Source: an uncultured Alistipes sp.
GTDB lineage: Bacteria > Bacteroidota > Bacteroidia > Bacteroidales > UBA932
Reading direction: 5' to 3'
Assembly (NCBI GenBank): GCA_900544195.1
Contig: UQUJ01000007.1
Span: 1 to 62,163, forward strand
DNA: 62,163 nt
Part shown: one piece after another, positions 25,478 through 34,141 of the stretch
Position numbering within the stretch: the first letter of the stretch is position 1
Layout of the letters: each line of letters starts with the position of its first letter
Notes under the pieces: model-generated
The model's database searches: none
Seen by the model: the letters and a program-made list of their open reading frames with translations, nothing else
What the model was told of the DNA's origin: nothing
Position numbers and translations under genes: made by a program

Positions 25478-25602
25478 CGCCGGGAGGCTACGGGCGGGAT
25501 TCGGGGTTTTTCACGCTCGGAGAGTCACCGCCGGGAGGCCACGGGCGGGATTTGGGGTTTTTCACGCTCGGATAGTCACAGATGGGAGGCTGCGGGCGGG
25601 AT
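25478..25602. repeat. 51-bp tandem repeat, 2.5 copies
   Basis: Two complete 51-base units (25478-25528 and 25529-25579) differ at only a few positions, and a partial third unit runs to about 25602. The units are GC-rich, unlike the flanks. The period is a multiple of three, so the plus frame repeats a 17-residue peptide, but no start, signal or family match supports a gene. Confidence 0.75.
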
Positions 25603-25723
25603 ACCAGATCGGAGGATGGGTAACAAGCATCATCCTACAATGCGTAGGGCACATCATACAAGGAAGAAGAGCATCTAAAAAGAGTAAAGTAAAACTAATG
25701 ACTATTAGTTCATTACAGCGATT

Positions 25724-25811
25724 TGGCGGAGGATACAGGATTCGAACCTGTGGGGCCTTTCAGCCGACTTGTTTTCGAGACAAGCACCATAAACCACTCG
25801 GACAATCCTCC
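25724..25811 (-). tRNA. tRNA-Ser(CGA)
   Basis: The 88-base gene on the minus strand has acceptor GGAGGAT/ATCCTCC, discriminator G and an encoded CCA (25724-25726). The anticodon stem CTTGT/ACAAG encloses CTCGAAA, giving anticodon CGA. The long variable arm (TCGGCTGAAAGGCCCC region) is typical of serine tRNAs. Confidence 0.95.
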
Positions 25812-25922
25812 GTGTTTTGCGATGCAAAAATAACAATTTTCGGGGAAATTATCAATCCGCATCGCTCTTTATTTAGTCAGCGACATACAAACCGTCCCTC
25901 GTGAGGCAAAGCCATAATATGA

Positions 25923-26639
25923 TCACCGGTCTGACTGATCCTTGCGGTTTCCGATCACCACAGAAGTGAGCGACAGGGCGATCAGCGACTGTGCCGGGAT
26001 GTAGGTCAGCATCACCAGGAAGCCATGCAACGGAAGGCGTATGCCGGTGAACATGCCGGCGGCAAGGATCGCATCAGAGATGACAAACAGGACATAGCCT
26101 ACGAGGGTCATGATGTAGATGCGGTTTTTGGTCTCGACGGCTGCCAAAATCACCACGTTGATGACTAATGCGAACACACCTGCGTACACCACGACGCAGC
26201 CTCCCAAGAATCCCTTGACATCGAATGCGTGGGCGGGGATGGTCGTGACAGCGATCAGGATGGCCAGAATCATGAACCTCATCAGTACCTCCTTTGTGCC
26301 TGTAACTTTTCGCGGCTCAGGAATCGTCAGGAAATAGAATATGTGACCGACGAGAAAGGCCAGAAGCCCAGCGAGGAAGAAGGTCTGCCCGTTGAACATC
26401 AGCAGGATGTCCCCCAACGCCCCGAACGCCATAGCCAGCATCAACGTGGTCACCCGCCTTCCGCGAACGCCTTCCCTTGTCAGTAGCAGCCAGCAGAAGA
26501 GCGCCAGCGACGGCACAATCAGCGGCTTGGAGCATAACACAAGAATATTCACACCCAAAAGCTTGCCGAGCAGATTCGCCACGGACGAAAGTATGAATAT
26601 CGCCGCCGCCAACTTTTGCGACACATTCAAAGACTTCAT
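25923..26639 (-). CDS. YhhN-family (lysoplasmalogenase-like) membrane protein
   Basis: The protein of about 238 residues has eight hydrophobic helices and matches the YhhN/TMEM86 family: SKPLIVPSLALFCWLL in the first third, AMAFGALGDILLMF with the conserved Asp, FLVGHIFYFL, and a C-terminal YVLFVISDAILA with the second conserved Asp. TMEM86 enzymes cleave the vinyl-ether bond of lysoplasmalogens. Whether this bacterial member has that activity is unproven. The ATG at 26639 is preferred over an in-frame start two codons upstream. Hairpin copy 3 lies directly upstream. Confidence 0.85.
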   Translation of the reverse strand: MKSLNVSQKLAAAIFILSSVANLLGKLLGVNILVLCSKPLIVPSLALFCWLLLTREGVRGRRVTTLMLAMAFGALGDILLMFNGQTFFLAGLLAFLVGHIFYFLTIPEPRKVTGTKEVLMRFMILAILIAVTTIPAHAFDVKGFLGGCVVVYAGVFALVINVVILAAVETKNRIYIMTLVGYVLFVISDAILAAGMFTGIRLPLHGFLVMLTYIPAQSLIALSLTSVVIGNRKDQSDR

Positions 26640-26652
26640 TACCAACTAATTA

Positions 26653-26815
26653 TTAAGTAATCCTTTAAAAAACTTGGTAATATTTGCTCGTCTTTTCGGT
26701 CTGTATTCCTTTTCTCATCAGTCGTGTACGTCCAGTACACTCCTTTTTCAAAAAGAAATCTATCCTCGAAAATTCTTCACAAATCTTTACCAACTTATTT
26801 TTTAACGCTTACTAA
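26653..26815. repeat. Long covarying hairpin repeat, copy 3
   Basis: This 163-base copy has ends TTAAGTAATC and ACGCTTACTAA. CTTGGTAA faces TTACCAAC, TTTTCGG faces CGAAAA, and the apex GTGTAC (26724-26729) pairs with GTACAC (26735-26740). The unpaired CTCATCAGTC segment is kept. It lies upstream of YhhN and downstream of vsr, both on the minus strand. Confidence 0.8.
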
Positions 26816-26863
26816 AGTCAAACAATCATATTCACAAACCATTGCCATGGTCATGTACCGCCG

Positions 26864-27343
26864 TCATTCCTCCAAGGACAACTTCCTTACTGACAAAGGA
26901 ATAGGATGGATCGACTCCGGTTCGACATTCCGTCTTAACGTGGCGGCCAGCCTCTCAAGGGTCTTTCTCCTGTCCACCGGCGACAGCTCGCACTCCCACA
27001 CCACAATCACATTCCATCCCAGCGCCTCAAGAGCGGCGGTCTCGGCAGCGTCCCGCTCCTTGTTCCTGCGGATCTTCTCCGCCCAGAACTCAACGTTGCT
27101 GTGCGGAAGCCTGAACTTCCCGCACCCCGGATGCCCGTGCCAGAAGCACCCGTTCACGAATATCACGGTGTGATACCTTCTAAGCACAAGATCCGGACAC
27201 CCCGGAAGCCTCCTTGAATGCAGCGAGTACCTGAACCCCATCGAATGCAGCCCCCTGCGCACAACCATCTCCGGCCGTGTGTCCTTCCCCCTGATCCGCG
27301 ACATGCAATAATGCCGCTGCTCCCGTGTCATCGTGTCCGGCAT
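26864..27343 (-). CDS. vsr: Very-short-patch-repair (Vsr) mismatch endonuclease
   Basis: The 159-residue protein matches Vsr closely: MSRIRGKDTRPEMVVRRGLH, SRRLPGCPDLVL with the catalytic Asp of the PD-(D/E)xK fold, FVNGCFWHGHPGC with zinc-binding Cys/His residues, and EFWAEKIRRNKERD. Vsr nicks T-G mismatches made when 5-methylcytosine deaminates, and normally sits beside a cytosine-5 methyltransferase. None is present in this window, so it is either an orphan, a partner of a distant methylase, or a leftover of a lost system. Confidence 0.93.
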   Translation of the reverse strand: MPDTMTREQRHYCMSRIRGKDTRPEMVVRRGLHSMGFRYSLHSRRLPGCPDLVLRRYHTVIFVNGCFWHGHPGCGKFRLPHSNVEFWAEKIRRNKERDAAETAALEALGWNVIVVWECELSPVDRRKTLERLAATLRRNVEPESIHPIPLSVRKLSLEE

Positions 27344-27473
27344 GGCTGACCATCGCTAAACTTCATCATTAAAGTAACGCCTGACTATAATGGGCAATAC
27401 TCTGACTTTTTTCATTATGACAATATTATTCAAAAATATCAACAATTGCAAATGTTGCTCGAGAACAAAAAAA

Positions 27474-27502
27474 GCCCGTCCCGAAAGAGACGGGGCGGGC
27501 GT
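27474..27502 (-). terminator. Terminator after GH97
   Basis: On the minus strand CCCGTC and GACGGG form the core of a GC-rich stem followed by TTTTTTT (plus-strand A-run before 27475). It lies 40 bases after the GH97 stop. Confidence 0.75.
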
Positions 27503-27540
27503 GTCTGGCTGCTGTCTGTCAGACGGCAGGTGGTGGTGCA

Positions 27541-29544
27541 TTACTTTTTGGTTATACGGGCTGTCCAGCCGCCGCCGGGGGCCATGTGGATCGTTACCTT
27601 GCGGTCGGCGGAAAGCTGGGCGGACTCACGCTTGTAGTCGCGGGCGGCACGGTCGGCGTTGATGCCGTCACGGAAGATTTCCATTGTCCAGTCGCCTTCT
27701 CCGAGGAAACCGAGATCCAAGGTGAGGTCACGGGCTTTCCAATCGTTGAGAGAACCGACGTACCAGACATCGCCGCTGCGGCGGGCAAGGGTGATGAAAC
27801 GTCCGAGGACTCCGTTCACGGCCACACTCTCGTCCCAGACTGTAGGGCAGTCGGCGATAAATTTGGTGCACTCCGGCTCAGCCATGTAGTTGGACGGAGA
27901 GTCGCACAGCATGTTCAGAGGAGAGTCGAAGACTACATATTCAGCAAGCTGATGGCAGCGAGTGCCCTGACTCATCGCCTCGGAGTTGACCGGATGGTAG
28001 TTCCTCCTTGTGGCGTTGCGCATGGCACCTTGCGTATAGTCCATCGGGCCGGCGGCCATTCTGATGAACGGTACGGTGACATCGTAGGTCACCTGATCCA
28101 CGTCGGACTTGCTCCACTTCATCTGCTCAAGACCGAAGACTCCCTCATAGTTGATGACATTTGGATAGGTGCGGTTGAGTCCGACCGGCTTGAATGCCCC
28201 GTGGAAATCAACCAAGAGTCCGTACTTGGCGGCGGTGGCGGCGGCGCGCCTGAAGAAATCCACCATCATCTGGTCGTCCCTGTCCATGAAGTCCACCTTG
28301 AAGCCTTTGATTCCCATTTCAGAATAATGGCGGCAGACGTTCTCCATGTCGCGGTCGAAAGCGTAGTAGCCGGCCCAAAGGATGAGGCCCACGTTGTGAG
28401 CCTTGGCATATTCACAAAGCATCGGGAGGTCGATCTCAGGGACGATCTGCATCAGGTCGGCCTTCTTGTTGACTGCCCAGCCCTCATCGAGGATGACATA
28501 TTCGATGCCGTTCTTCTGTGCGAAGTCGATGTAGTACTTGTAGGTGTCGTTGTTGATGCCGGCGCGGAAGTCCACCCCATAAAGGTTCCATGCGTTCCAC
28601 CAGTCCCAGGCCACTTTGCCTGGCTTCACCCAGCTGAAATCCTTGGATGGATCCGCAGGAGTGCCGAGTTTCCAGACCATATCGTTCACAGCCAGATCGG
28701 CGTCGTTCTCCGACACCATGATGATCCTCCATGGGAAAGACTCTCCGGCAGAGCATTCGGCGATATATTCCTCACGCTCCTTGACAATGCCTTGGAGCAT
28801 GTTGTGGCCGCCATATTCTACGGTCTTCGGATATGGTGCGAAACGTCCGGAGAGGGTCGTGGCATCGCCTTCGTTGTAAAGGTACATTCCAGGATAGTTC
28901 ACAAGATCAGACTCCGTGATCAGCACTTTCATCCCGCCTTCAGCGGAAACCGCTATCGGAAGGAAAGCAAGGCGTTCCTTGTTCCACTGCGACAGCGCAT
29001 GAATCGAATATGTGTTCTCAAAAGAGTTCCAGTATTGACTCTCAAGGGTTTCGGTGTGCTGTTTCACATAAGGGACGTACGCATCCCAATCCTTGGCGAA
29101 ATTGAACTGCGCCTTCTCCGCCAAAACCTTCGACTCATCCTTCAAGGAACTTGTGAAACGGTAGGCCACACCTTCGTCATAGGCGCGGAACGTCAGCGTG
29201 AACTCTTTGAATATGATGGAGATCTCATTGTAATTGTCGCGGACCACAGCCTTCTTGTAGGCAATGGCAGGAAGAGTCTGGTCCACACTTGCCTTCCTCA
29301 CTTTGCGGATCTTGTCATTCTCTCCGAAAACGATGCCGCCGGACAGGGTCATGGAAATCTCTGACGGTTCGATGAGGCTGACGGCGTCCCTCGCCACCGA
29401 GTAAGAAACTGTCTTTCCGATGGAGACCGTGGCTGTGAGGTGTCCGTCCGGGGATGTGACTTTATAGGTCGCATCCTTGGCCGCGGATGGAAGAAGAGTT
29501 GCGGTAATAACCACAAATGATACCAGAATAACTTTGAAATTCAT
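27541..29544 (-). CDS. Glycoside hydrolase family 97 (alpha-galactosidase/alpha-glucosidase)
   Basis: The protein of about 667 residues starts at MNFKVILVSFVVITATLLPSAA, a Sec signal; the longer upstream frame has no signal and is not used. It has the GH97 layout: N-terminal beta-supersandwich (about 25-300), TIM barrel (about 300-590) and a C-terminal beta domain. DEGWAVNKK, KGFKVDFMDRDDQMMVDF and NYEGVFGLEQMKW are barrel motifs. An Asp in KVDFMD occupies the nucleophile position of retaining GH97 alpha-galactosidases, whereas inverting SusB-type members use glutamates instead, so a retaining enzyme is more likely. It is a lone gene without SusCD. Confidence 0.88.
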   Translation of the reverse strand: MNFKVILVSFVVITATLLPSAAKDATYKVTSPDGHLTATVSIGKTVSYSVARDAVSLIEPSEISMTLSGGIVFGENDKIRKVRKASVDQTLPAIAYKKAVVRDNYNEISIIFKEFTLTFRAYDEGVAYRFTSSLKDESKVLAEKAQFNFAKDWDAYVPYVKQHTETLESQYWNSFENTYSIHALSQWNKERLAFLPIAVSAEGGMKVLITESDLVNYPGMYLYNEGDATTLSGRFAPYPKTVEYGGHNMLQGIVKEREEYIAECSAGESFPWRIIMVSENDADLAVNDMVWKLGTPADPSKDFSWVKPGKVAWDWWNAWNLYGVDFRAGINNDTYKYYIDFAQKNGIEYVILDEGWAVNKKADLMQIVPEIDLPMLCEYAKAHNVGLILWAGYYAFDRDMENVCRHYSEMGIKGFKVDFMDRDDQMMVDFFRRAAATAAKYGLLVDFHGAFKPVGLNRTYPNVINYEGVFGLEQMKWSKSDVDQVTYDVTVPFIRMAAGPMDYTQGAMRNATRRNYHPVNSEAMSQGTRCHQLAEYVVFDSPLNMLCDSPSNYMAEPECTKFIADCPTVWDESVAVNGVLGRFITLARRSGDVWYVGSLNDWKARDLTLDLGFLGEGDWTMEIFRDGINADRAARDYKRESAQLSADRKVTIHMAPGGGWTARITKK

Positions 29545-29627
29545 ATTCAATATAAATAATGTGTTGTTTTTTTCGGTGATAAAGATACAAACTATCTTTG
29601 AATATTCACGCGATGATTCAAAATCAG

Positions 29628-29657
29628 TTGAAAAATTGAAAAATATAACTATTTTTG
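29628..29657 (+). promoter_or_regulatory. Promoter of the LRR/M64 operon
   Basis: TTG at 29628-29630 and TATTTTTG at 29650-29657 are 19 bases apart. The leader to the ATG at 29762 is about 100 bases, long for this genome. Confidence 0.6.
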
Positions 29658-29761
29658 CAAAAATGCGTGTTATGAGCAATCCACCAATGAACTCGAAATA
29701 ATCACGGTCATTCCGTTTAACCTGATGATCAATAGCAATCAATAAATTAGCATTCAAGACC

Positions 29762-31027
29762 ATGATGAGAAAATTACTCACTTTCCTCCAGGCTGTCGCC
29801 ATCTCCACCCTTATAGCTGGCTGTGACGGGACCGGAACAGAAACAGAACCGGAGATCACATTTGAGGACGCGAACTTCAAAGCCTACCTGGTCGCCAACT
29901 TCGACACAGACAGAGACGGTGAGATCAGTCAGATGGAGGCATTGGGAATCAAAGACATCAATGTCAGCACCGAGGACATCGCATCCGTCTCTGGAATTGA
30001 ATATATGACCAATCTTGAGACCCTCATATGCCGTGGCACATTCAACAATGGAGATGCCAGCGGGTTGCTCACGTCTATTGATGTCACTCACAATAAGAAA
30101 TTAACGTCCTTGGATGTCGGGTGCAATGTCCTGACCAGAATTGACATCAGCAACAACACTGAACTCACGGAATTGTCTTTTGAGAATAACAATCTTATCA
30201 CCATTGACGCGGGGAATAACGTCTCGCTGATCAGAATTAACGGTGACAGCAATAAACTGGAAACAATAATTCTGCCGCTAAGCAAATCACTGGCCGTTCT
30301 CAGTGTTAGATACAACAAACTTACATCTCTGGACGTGACACGGAACGAAGGGCTCGACTCCTTGGATTGCGAATGGAACACATTGTCAGAGCTCGATCTG
30401 TCCCGCAACACGTCTCTTGTTTATCTTAATTGTGGGGTAAACAAGCTGAACACATTGGATTTGTCCCACAACACTGAACTTGAGGAATTGGTTGCATATA
30501 CCAACCAGATGACCATGCTGGATGTTTCCAAATGCAACAAGATTAAAGAATTGGATTGTGGATCAAACCACCTTGAAACGCTTGATATCGGACGATGCAC
30601 AGAACTAAGGGTCCTCGATTGCGAATGGAACGGTCTTGATGAATTGACAATACCTCCGATCACCAGTTTGTACAAGTTATACTGTGGTGGCAACTATCTA
30701 AAGTCCTTAGACATCTACGCAAACACTGGTTTAAGGACATTTGACTGCTCCGGCAATCAAATCAAATCATTGGATGTCTCCAATAACACTGCATTGAATG
30801 ACCTGAATTGCTCTGATAATAAAATTGAGACTCTGGACATTTCCAAGCTGACGAATCTCAAGAACCTGTATTGCGATGATAACCCGCTGTCCACACTATA
30901 CATATTCAAAGGTCAGCTGGATGGTCTGAGAAAAAAGGAGATTCCTGACGGAGTCAAGATAATAGACGGTTCAACCACAGGCGGCAACGACGACACGACC
31001 ACCGGCGGAAAGATCACTTTGGAATAA
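29762..31027 (+). CDS. EF-hand plus leucine-rich-repeat lipoprotein
   Basis: The 421-residue protein has a lipoprotein signal ending IAGC near residue 21, then an EF-hand-like calcium loop DTDRDGEISQMEA within the segment FEDANFKAYLVANF, then about 14 leucine-rich repeats of 21 residues (consensus LTSLDVSxNxxLxxLDCSxN) to about residue 390 and a Thr/Gly-rich tail. The repeat type resembles bacterial surface LRR proteins that mediate adhesion or ligand binding. The EF-hand segment is nearly identical to that in the downstream M64 protein, so the two are paralogues and may bind the same partner. It is first of four genes on the plus strand. Confidence 0.85.
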   Translation: MMRKLLTFLQAVAISTLIAGCDGTGTETEPEITFEDANFKAYLVANFDTDRDGEISQMEALGIKDINVSTEDIASVSGIEYMTNLETLICRGTFNNGDASGLLTSIDVTHNKKLTSLDVGCNVLTRIDISNNTELTELSFENNNLITIDAGNNVSLIRINGDSNKLETIILPLSKSLAVLSVRYNKLTSLDVTRNEGLDSLDCEWNTLSELDLSRNTSLVYLNCGVNKLNTLDLSHNTELEELVAYTNQMTMLDVSKCNKIKELDCGSNHLETLDIGRCTELRVLDCEWNGLDELTIPPITSLYKLYCGGNYLKSLDIYANTGLRTFDCSGNQIKSLDVSNNTALNDLNCSDNKIETLDISKLTNLKNLYCDDNPLSTLYIFKGQLDGLRKKEIPDGVKIIDGSTTGGNDDTTTGGKITLE

Positions 31028-31048
31028 CCAATTAAACATAGCTGAAAA

Positions 31049-34000
31049 ATGAAGTTATTGAATATATTCACGAATATCCTGGTTCTGTCATCGATGGTGG
31101 TTTCTGTAGCCTGCAATGAGACAGAAGAGCGCGGCTCCGAGGCACGCACCATCAACGCGGTGATAGTGCAGCAGCCAGACACAAGAACATCATTGAACGG
31201 TCCGGATGCGAACGGAGTCTACAAGACGGTCTGGTCATCCGGAGATCAGATAATGGTCTTTTCCGGAGATTTAGCATGTCGCTACATCCTCAAATCCGGA
31301 GAGAACACCAACAAAGGCGTATTCGAGGGGTATGGAAACTCGGAAGATCTTGTGGCCGTCTATCCTTTGTCAATCGGGATCAGCAGGACTGGGGCGACTA
31401 TCGAAGTCGGACTGCCTGAAGTTCAGGAATATGTCAGCGGAAACATCCCGCTCGGAGCCTATCCTATGCTCGGAATCTACGGCGACGAGACATTTTCGTT
31501 CAGAAACCTGTGCTCGGTTCTGAAGGTTCCTATGTTTGGAGACGCGACAGTCAAGTCAATCACTTTCACCCCGAACAGTGCCGGTGTCAAAGCCTCTGGC
31601 AAGGCTGTCATCAATGTCAATTCGACACAACTGGAGATGGACGACAACTCCAAGCCATCCGTAAAACTTGATTGTCCGGACGTGAAACTGTCCGCTCAGC
31701 CGACCGATTTCCATTTTGTGGTTCCGGCGCAGATATATCCCGGCGGCTTCACGCTCACAATCGCCACAGACAAAGGAGACGTTGTCAAGACTCTCAAATC
31801 TGACATAACCCTTGACCGTTCGGTACTCTACCCTATCGAGGCCTTCGAATGCAAGATTGACAGTAAGGAGAACATCATCTTCGAGGACGCTAACTTCAAG
31901 GCTTATCTGGTCGCCAACTTCGACACTGACGGTGACGGTGAAATCAGCAAGGAGGAAGCGCTTGCCATCACGAAAATAATAGTCGGCACCAAGGACATCG
32001 AATCACTGGCAGGTATCGAGCACATGGCCAATCTTACAGAACTAAGATGCGAAGGACCGTGGAGTTTTTTTGAACCAGAGGAAGACCCGGAGGGAAAACT
32101 GAAAACCCTGGATGTGTCAAAAAACGTGAACTTGACAATACTTTACTGCGGTTTCAACCAGCTTACATCCCTGGATGTGACAAACAACCCTAAAATCGAG
32201 CAATTACGCTGTGCAGGCAATAACCTGAACAGCCTTGATGTCAGCAAGAACACAGAATTAATAGAGTTCGAGGCCTATAACAACAGACTCTCCTCCATTG
32301 ATGTCAGAAACAACCCAGAACTTGAATATATCGATCTGACCAATAACCAGATCAAATCAATTGATGTAAGCAAGAACCCAGAACTTGATTATATCGATCT
32401 GACCAATAACCAGATCAAATCAATTGATGTAAGCAAGAACCTTAAACTCGAAAGGATTACATGTTCCGACAACAAATTGACTTCAATTGATGTCACCAAT
32501 AATCAGAAACTGACTAAATTGAATATTAGTGGCAACAGCATAGTCGAGATTGACCTCGGAAACAATCCTGAACTAAAACTTTTAATCTGTAATAAAAACA
32601 AGATTTCCGAACTTGAACTCAGTAATAACAAAAAACTGGAGATATTGAATGTAAATGATAACAATCTCACATCTCTTACGGTGAATTGCTGTCCGGAAAT
32701 CGAAACATTGAAAGCAAATAACAACCTTATCAAAGAGATGGACATTTCCGAGCTGACAAGTCTGTTTGATTTCTATTGTTCAGGCAATCCACTTGAGACA
32801 CTGTACGTCTTTGATGGGCAGATTGATGCACTCTTTGAAAAAGAGATTCCATCAACCACAAAAATTGTGGTGAAAGGCACCGAACCCGGTGAGGACGAGG
32901 TGTTCACAGTCACCCCGACTCTGTTCGACATTGACGGCTACGAGCAGGACATCACGATGACAGTGACGGCGAACATAAGCTATTCGATTGACTCGCAGCC
33001 AGAATGGATCAGCAAAAAGTCCGATAACTCAGGCGTGTACACATTCACGGTCAGCGCGAACACGACTTCTTCCGCAAGAAGCGGCGAAATCATATTCAAG
33101 AACGTCAACAACTCACTCCTGACGGTGACGGTCAAGCAAGGAATCCAAACCTACACATCCTCTGACTACAGTCAGGACGGACAGGTGACCAGGATTCATT
33201 CGGCGACTGTCGGCAAGGGAATCGACGTGGTGTTTGTCGGAGACGCGTTCGCGGACAAGGATCAGGATCTTTTCAACAAGTACGTCGAGCTTGGCAAGGA
33301 GGCTTTCTTCACCGAGGAGCCGTTCAGGAGCACGAATGACAGGTTCAACATCTACCGGATCGGTTCAGTCTCGAAGAACGGAATCATTGCACAAGAAGGT
33401 GGTGACACCAAGTTCTCGGCGCAGTTCGGACAGGGTACCAACATCAGCGGAGATGATAAGGCTGTGTTCAGTTTCGTTCAGGAAAAGATACCGTCAGTTG
33501 ATCTTACAAAGACCATTATCTTCGTGATCATCAACAAGGCCAAATACGCCGGAACATGCTGGATGTACACCAACAACATGGCAATCTGCTACGTTCCTCT
33601 CTGCCGCGACGAGACCGACTACGCCCAGACACTCAGACACGAAGGCTGCGGCCACGGGTTCGGCAAACTGGCGGATGAATACTTCTATGACTCCATGGGC
33701 AGAATTCCTGATGACAAGGTCACTGAACTCAAACAATGGAAAGTACTCCCCTATGGATTCTACGAGAACGTGGATCTGACATCGGATCCGAATACAATCG
33801 CTTGGGCTCGATTCATCTCCGACTCAAGATATTCAGGTAAGGTTGGCGTCCATGAAGGTGGCTATACCTACCCTTACGGAGTCTATAGACCGACCGACAA
33901 CAGCATCATGCGATACAACACGGGAGGTTTCAACGCCCCGTCCAGAGAGGCTATCTACAAGAAAATCATGAAGTTCTCCGAGGGTGACGCATGGACTTAC

Positions 34001-34141
34001 GACTACGAGACATTCGTGGCGTTCGACGCTCCGGCAAGAAGCGCCGAGGCCGTTACCAGAGCCGCCGCTCAATGCGCCGCCGTTGACAAGGCCAATTTCA
34101 TCCCTCTCGCCCCGCCGGTGATGGTCATGGTTGACAAATGA
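31049..34141 (+). CDS. Multidomain surface peptidase: fimbrillin-like, EF-hand, LRR, BACON and M64 domains
   Basis: The 1,030-residue lipoprotein (signal ending VSVAC) has an N-terminal fimbrillin-like beta domain (about 30-270, with PDTRTSLNG), an EF-hand loop DTDGDGEIS near 292, LRRs at about 330-590, a BACON domain at about 615-700 (EWISKKSDNSGVYTFTVSA) and a C-terminal M64 (IgA-type) metallopeptidase domain. The zinc site is HEGCGHGFGKLADEY with H864, E865 and H868 as ligands and base. M64 peptidases in Bacteroidetes are secreted; IgA or mucin glycoprotein cleavage is known for relatives only. An exact 63-bp LRR duplication lies inside. The stop overlaps the next start by ATGA. Confidence 0.88.
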   Translation: MKLLNIFTNILVLSSMVVSVACNETEERGSEARTINAVIVQQPDTRTSLNGPDANGVYKTVWSSGDQIMVFSGDLACRYILKSGENTNKGVFEGYGNSEDLVAVYPLSIGISRTGATIEVGLPEVQEYVSGNIPLGAYPMLGIYGDETFSFRNLCSVLKVPMFGDATVKSITFTPNSAGVKASGKAVINVNSTQLEMDDNSKPSVKLDCPDVKLSAQPTDFHFVVPAQIYPGGFTLTIATDKGDVVKTLKSDITLDRSVLYPIEAFECKIDSKENIIFEDANFKAYLVANFDTDGDGEISKEEALAITKIIVGTKDIESLAGIEHMANLTELRCEGPWSFFEPEEDPEGKLKTLDVSKNVNLTILYCGFNQLTSLDVTNNPKIEQLRCAGNNLNSLDVSKNTELIEFEAYNNRLSSIDVRNNPELEYIDLTNNQIKSIDVSKNPELDYIDLTNNQIKSIDVSKNLKLERITCSDNKLTSIDVTNNQKLTKLNISGNSIVEIDLGNNPELKLLICNKNKISELELSNNKKLEILNVNDNNLTSLTVNCCPEIETLKANNNLIKEMDISELTSLFDFYCSGNPLETLYVFDGQIDALFEKEIPSTTKIVVKGTEPGEDEVFTVTPTLFDIDGYEQDITMTVTANISYSIDSQPEWISKKSDNSGVYTFTVSANTTSSARSGEIIFKNVNNSLLTVTVKQGIQTYTSSDYSQDGQVTRIHSATVGKGIDVVFVGDAFADKDQDLFNKYVELGKEAFFTEEPFRSTNDRFNIYRIGSVSKNGIIAQEGGDTKFSAQFGQGTNISGDDKAVFSFVQEKIPSVDLTKTIIFVIINKAKYAGTCWMYTNNMAICYVPLCRDETDYAQTLRHEGCGHGFGKLADEYFYDSMGRIPDDKVTELKQWKVLPYGFYENVDLTSDPNTIAWARFISDSRYSGKVGVHEGGYTYPYGVYRPTDNSIMRYNTGGFNAPSREAIYKKIMKFSEGDAWTYDYETFVAFDAPARSAEAVTRAAAQCAAVDKANFIPLAPPVMVMVDK
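32312..32437 (+). repeat. Near-identical 63-bp tandem duplication inside the LRR
   Basis: Units 32312-32374 and 32375-32437 differ at a single base (GAATAT versus GATTAT). Each encodes one 21-residue LRR (NPEL-D/E-YIDLTNNQIK...). Neighbouring LRRs are far more diverged, so this duplication is recent. Confidence 0.9.

Noticed and set aside
25478..25678. Plus-strand frame with 17-residue repeats over the 51-bp tandem repeat
   Set aside because: It has no signal, domain or promoter and exists only because the period is a multiple of three.
27586..29364. 592-codon plus-strand open frame opposite GH97
   Set aside because: It is a shadow of GH97 caused by codon bias; the GH97 frame has a signal peptide and family motifs.
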